A DNA stretch of 54,945 nt from an uncultured Alistipes sp. (GTDB lineage Bacteria > Bacteroidota > Bacteroidia > Bacteroidales > UBA932). The position numbers were made by a program, and so were the translations under genes. How positions within the stretch are numbered: the first letter of the stretch is position 1; every line of letters begins with the position of its first letter. Under the pieces are notes generated by a model. That model did not search any database and had not been told where the DNA came from. It worked only from the letters and a program-made list of their open reading frames with translations. The stretch spans positions 1 to 54,945 of the forward strand of contig UQUJ01000012.1 of the NCBI GenBank assembly GCA_900544195.1, in the 5' to 3' direction. Shown here one piece after another: positions 52,708 to 54,945 of this stretch.

Positions 52708-53727
52708 ATGAATATGAAAGGATTAGCGTTTAAGAGTGTGATGATGGCGACACTGCTGTCGCTGCCGATGATGTTATGTGGATGCAACGGGAACAACAAG
52801 GGTAAGCAGGAAACCCCGGTCGTGTATTTTACGAAGGACATCTCTCCAGAGGCTCTTGTGAAACTGTACGAGGCGTTGGGTGTTGAGGCGCAGGGGAAAG
52901 TCGCCGTAAAGATCTCCACAGGAGAGTCCGAGAAGTCCAATCATCTGAGGCCAGAGTTTATCGCACCGCTCGTGCATAAAGTCAACGGAACCATAGTTGA
53001 GTGCAACACGGCCTATGGCGGAAACCGCTGCAACACAGAGGATCACCTCAAGGCGATCGCTGAAAGAGGCTATGACAAGATCGCTCCGGTGGACATTATG
53101 GATTCGGAAGGCGAGATTAAGATTCCTGTGAAGGATGACAAATGGATCAAGTACGACATAGTCGGCTCTCACATCGCCAATTACGATTTTATGATCGACT
53201 TGTCGCACTTCAAAGGACACGCGATGGGTGGATTCGGTGGAGCCTTGAAGAACGCTTCCATCGGTGTGGCTTCCCGAAACGGCAAGGCGTACATCCACAC
53301 GGCTGGCAAGGCTGAGGACTATCAGCTTCTGTGGCAGAACCTTCCTGAGAAGTGGGACGAAAGCCCGGAGGGCAACACTCCGTTCATCGAGTCGATGGCC
53401 GCCGCCGCCCAGGCCGTCAATGATTATTTCGCCGCCAAGAAAGGAATTGTGTACATCAATGTCCTTAATAATCTCTCAATTGACTGTGACTGCGACGGTG
53501 ATCCTCACAAGCCGACAATAAAGGACATCGGAATGGCAGCTTCCCTCGATCCGGTCGCCCTTGACAAGTTCTGCCTCGATCAGGTGTTCAACCTTCCGAA
53601 AGACAAGGACAACGACACACAGGCCCTCCTCGACAGGATCAGCCAGCGTCACGGCACCCGCATCGTGTACCGTGCTGAGGAAATGGGTCTCGGCTCCACT
53701 GAATATGTCGTCAAGGACATTGACTGA
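52708..53727 (+). CDS. DUF362-domain lipoprotein
   Basis: This 339-residue protein has a lipoprotein signal (MATLLSLPMMLCGC, Cys about 27) and a DUF362 domain: KVAVKISTGE, VECNTAYGGNR, DFMIDLSHFKGHAMGGFGGALKN and SIGVASRNGK. Near residue 252 IDCDCDGDPHKP carries cysteines that in related proteins may sit near a metal or Fe-S site, but the separate ferredoxin domain of many DUF362 proteins is absent. It is a single gene with its own upstream region. The function is not established. Confidence 0.88.
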   Translation: MNMKGLAFKSVMMATLLSLPMMLCGCNGNNKGKQETPVVYFTKDISPEALVKLYEALGVEAQGKVAVKISTGESEKSNHLRPEFIAPLVHKVNGTIVECNTAYGGNRCNTEDHLKAIAERGYDKIAPVDIMDSEGEIKIPVKDDKWIKYDIVGSHIANYDFMIDLSHFKGHAMGGFGGALKNASIGVASRNGKAYIHTAGKAEDYQLLWQNLPEKWDESPEGNTPFIESMAAAAQAVNDYFAAKKGIVYINVLNNLSIDCDCDGDPHKPTIKDIGMAASLDPVALDKFCLDQVFNLPKDKDNDTQALLDRISQRHGTRIVYRAEEMGLGSTEYVVKDID

Positions 53728-53795
53728 GGATGAGGTGAGGACTTCTTGACTGAAAACCGTGGAGGCCAAGTGATTGACCCATAATGAAAAACGAT

Positions 53796-53830
53796 ACCCT
53801 CCTCTCACCATAACTAAGGGAGAGGAAGGT
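53796..53830 (+). terminator. Hairpin after the DUF362 gene
   Basis: ACCCTCCTCTC (53796-53806) pairs with GAGAGGAAGGT (53820-53830) with one mismatch and a 13-nt loop. The T run after it is weak, so termination is uncertain. Confidence 0.45.
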
Positions 53831-53984
53831 ATGTTATTTCGTTGATTATGAATATTATATCCTCCACTCCTTCCCCTCGGTCGCCGGGCTTGCGGTTGCC
53901 GAGCTTGTCGAGGCATCAAGTATTCAAGTGGCCGGAAATAGAATGCGATTGTTTGAAATCCGTTATCGGGCGTGATTCCGGGAA

Positions 53985-54770
53985 TCACATTGCCGAGACG
54001 ATGTAGAAACAGGACGTGGAGAGGAAGTTGCGGAGGAACGGGATGTGGTCGAGGCCGAGGCGCAGACGGGTCGGACGGAGGTGGAACTTGGCCTTGTAGT
54101 GCGGGCTGATCAGCCACAACTTGCGCTCGACAATCTGGAAACCAGTATCCTTGCACAGACACTCGAACTTCTCCGGAGTCATCTTGGATCGCTTTATGCT
54201 CAGAAGCTCTTCAATCTTTGCGGGATCTTCCTTGAATATTCTCAGGTAGCCTCGGTAAAGGCTGGCCGGCAGGAGGTGCATGAACGGAACTTTGGAGCAG
54301 ACACCGCTCCGACAGATCTGTTGGTGGCCTCCGAACGGCATCTGCCAGGCCGGGAAGCCAAAGAACACGATTCCGTCGGGTTTCAGGAACTTCTTTATGC
54401 CGGAGAAGAAGGCCGGTTTGTCATCCGGCTCGATGTGCTCGATCACATCGTGGATCAGCACGATGTCGAAACGGTCGTCCCGAGCGGGCATATTCAGAAA
54501 GTTTCCGCTGATGAACTCGCCCGGCATATTCCTTTTGGCGAAATATTCCTTGGCATTTTCTATCTTGTTGGCAGCCAGATCGATGCCCGTCACGCAGCAT
54601 CCCGCTTCGGCGAACGGCAGAAGATTTCCGCCCTCGCCGCAGCCAATCTCCAGCACCCGTGTTCCGGCTCCGACGTTCTTGAATTTCCGGAGATAGTCAA
54701 TGTAAAACTCCCTGGAAGTCTGCGCCAACTCCCTGAAATACCGTTCTCTGTCTGTGTGTCTCTTCTGCAT
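53985..54770 (-). CDS. Class I SAM-dependent methyltransferase
   Basis: This 261-residue methyltransferase has motif I VLEIGCGEGGNLLPF (about 38-52), the acidic ribose-binding GIDLAANKIENAKEY, motif II DIVLIHDVIEHIEPDDKPAF and motif III LKPDGIVFFGFPAWQMPFGG. The rest (helical region around ICRSGVCSKVPFMHLLPASLYRGY) resembles methyltransferases that act on surface polysaccharide or lipid intermediates, but the substrate cannot be assigned. It appears to be a single gene; beyond its start the window ends in AT-rich sequence (54771-54945) without an evident gene. Confidence 0.88.
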   Translation of the reverse strand: MQKRHTDRERYFRELAQTSREFYIDYLRKFKNVGAGTRVLEIGCGEGGNLLPFAEAGCCVTGIDLAANKIENAKEYFAKRNMPGEFISGNFLNMPARDDRFDIVLIHDVIEHIEPDDKPAFFSGIKKFLKPDGIVFFGFPAWQMPFGGHQQICRSGVCSKVPFMHLLPASLYRGYLRIFKEDPAKIEELLSIKRSKMTPEKFECLCKDTGFQIVERKLWLISPHYKAKFHLRPTRLRLGLDHIPFLRNFLSTSCFYIVSAM

Positions 54771-54945
54771 TGAATATATATTAACAATCTCAAAATAGCA
54801 ATTAACGAACCATTAAAATGAATTTTTATATAGGATTGCATCTATTTTACAATTAAGTAATCATTAAAAAATAACTTGAACAATTTGTAAATCTTTATGG
54901 TCTATATTTCTTTTCTCATCAGTCATGTGCCACCGGCACACTCCT

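Overview
The window looks like chromosomal DNA of a gut-type Bacteroidales (phylum Bacteroidota). The evidence is a fused SecDF, a SusC/SusD pair, TAnnTTTG-type -7 promoter boxes in front of many genes with few Shine-Dalgarno sites, a TopA without zinc fingers, the mreBCD-mrdA-rodA cluster and roughly 50% GC. Genus cannot be fixed by reading alone; an uncultured Rikenellaceae-like or Cryptobacteroides-like lineage would fit.

Layout. 71-4540 (minus) is an apparent operon of a PD40/SPOR-like exported protein, an NtrC-type sigma-54 response regulator and its histidine kinase. 4677-9846 (plus) has secDF, aspA (each closed by an intrinsic terminator) and a small DUF486 membrane protein. 10054-13679 is an accessory islet: an AbiE type IV toxin-antitoxin pair, an AlbA/Schlafen-type ATP-binding gene split by a +1 frameshift, and a small membrane protein. 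It abuts the 3' end of a tRNA-Leu(UAA) at 13812-13896. 13981-27730 is core envelope and housekeeping: rodA, mrdA, mreD, mreC, mreB (minus), ispD, an Lrp/AsnC regulator, topA, a class A PBP, ddl and prmC.

27841-44796 is the most distinctive block. An unrecognised lipoprotein gene is followed by a HigBA toxin-antitoxin module and a LacI-controlled sugar locus: LacI regulator, nine-repeat FG-GAP protein, DapA/NanA-family aldolase, sodium:solute symporter, L-fucose/D-arabinose isomerase FucI, SusC, SusD, a YhcH-family protein and an AraB-type ribulokinase. It ends with a truncated pseudogene copy of the same lipoprotein. The two copies share 126 bp at about 98% identity in direct orientation, about 16 kb apart, so they bracket higBA and the whole sugar locus. 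A 14-bp perfect palindrome lies in the lacI promoter spacer and again just before the FG-GAP gene, with a 12/14 version before susC; together they define the regulon. FucI plus AraB without AraA, AraD or FucA suggests D-arabinose (or L-fucose) conversion through a ketose phosphate.

44957-52375 holds butyrate kinase, then (minus) an ABC efflux operon: ATPase, two MacB-type permeases, periplasmic adaptor and TolC-type outer membrane protein. Between buk and the tolC-like gene is an unexplained array of four units at 50-52 bp spacing. Each unit has inverted GTGCGY/ACGCAC half-sites exactly 21 bp apart. 52708-54770 has a DUF362 lipoprotein and a SAM-dependent methyltransferase.

Across the window the hexamer GAATAT/ATATTC is strongly over-represented: about 150 occurrences by eye against about 25 expected from composition. 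It occurs in coding sequence of both strands and in intergenic DNA.
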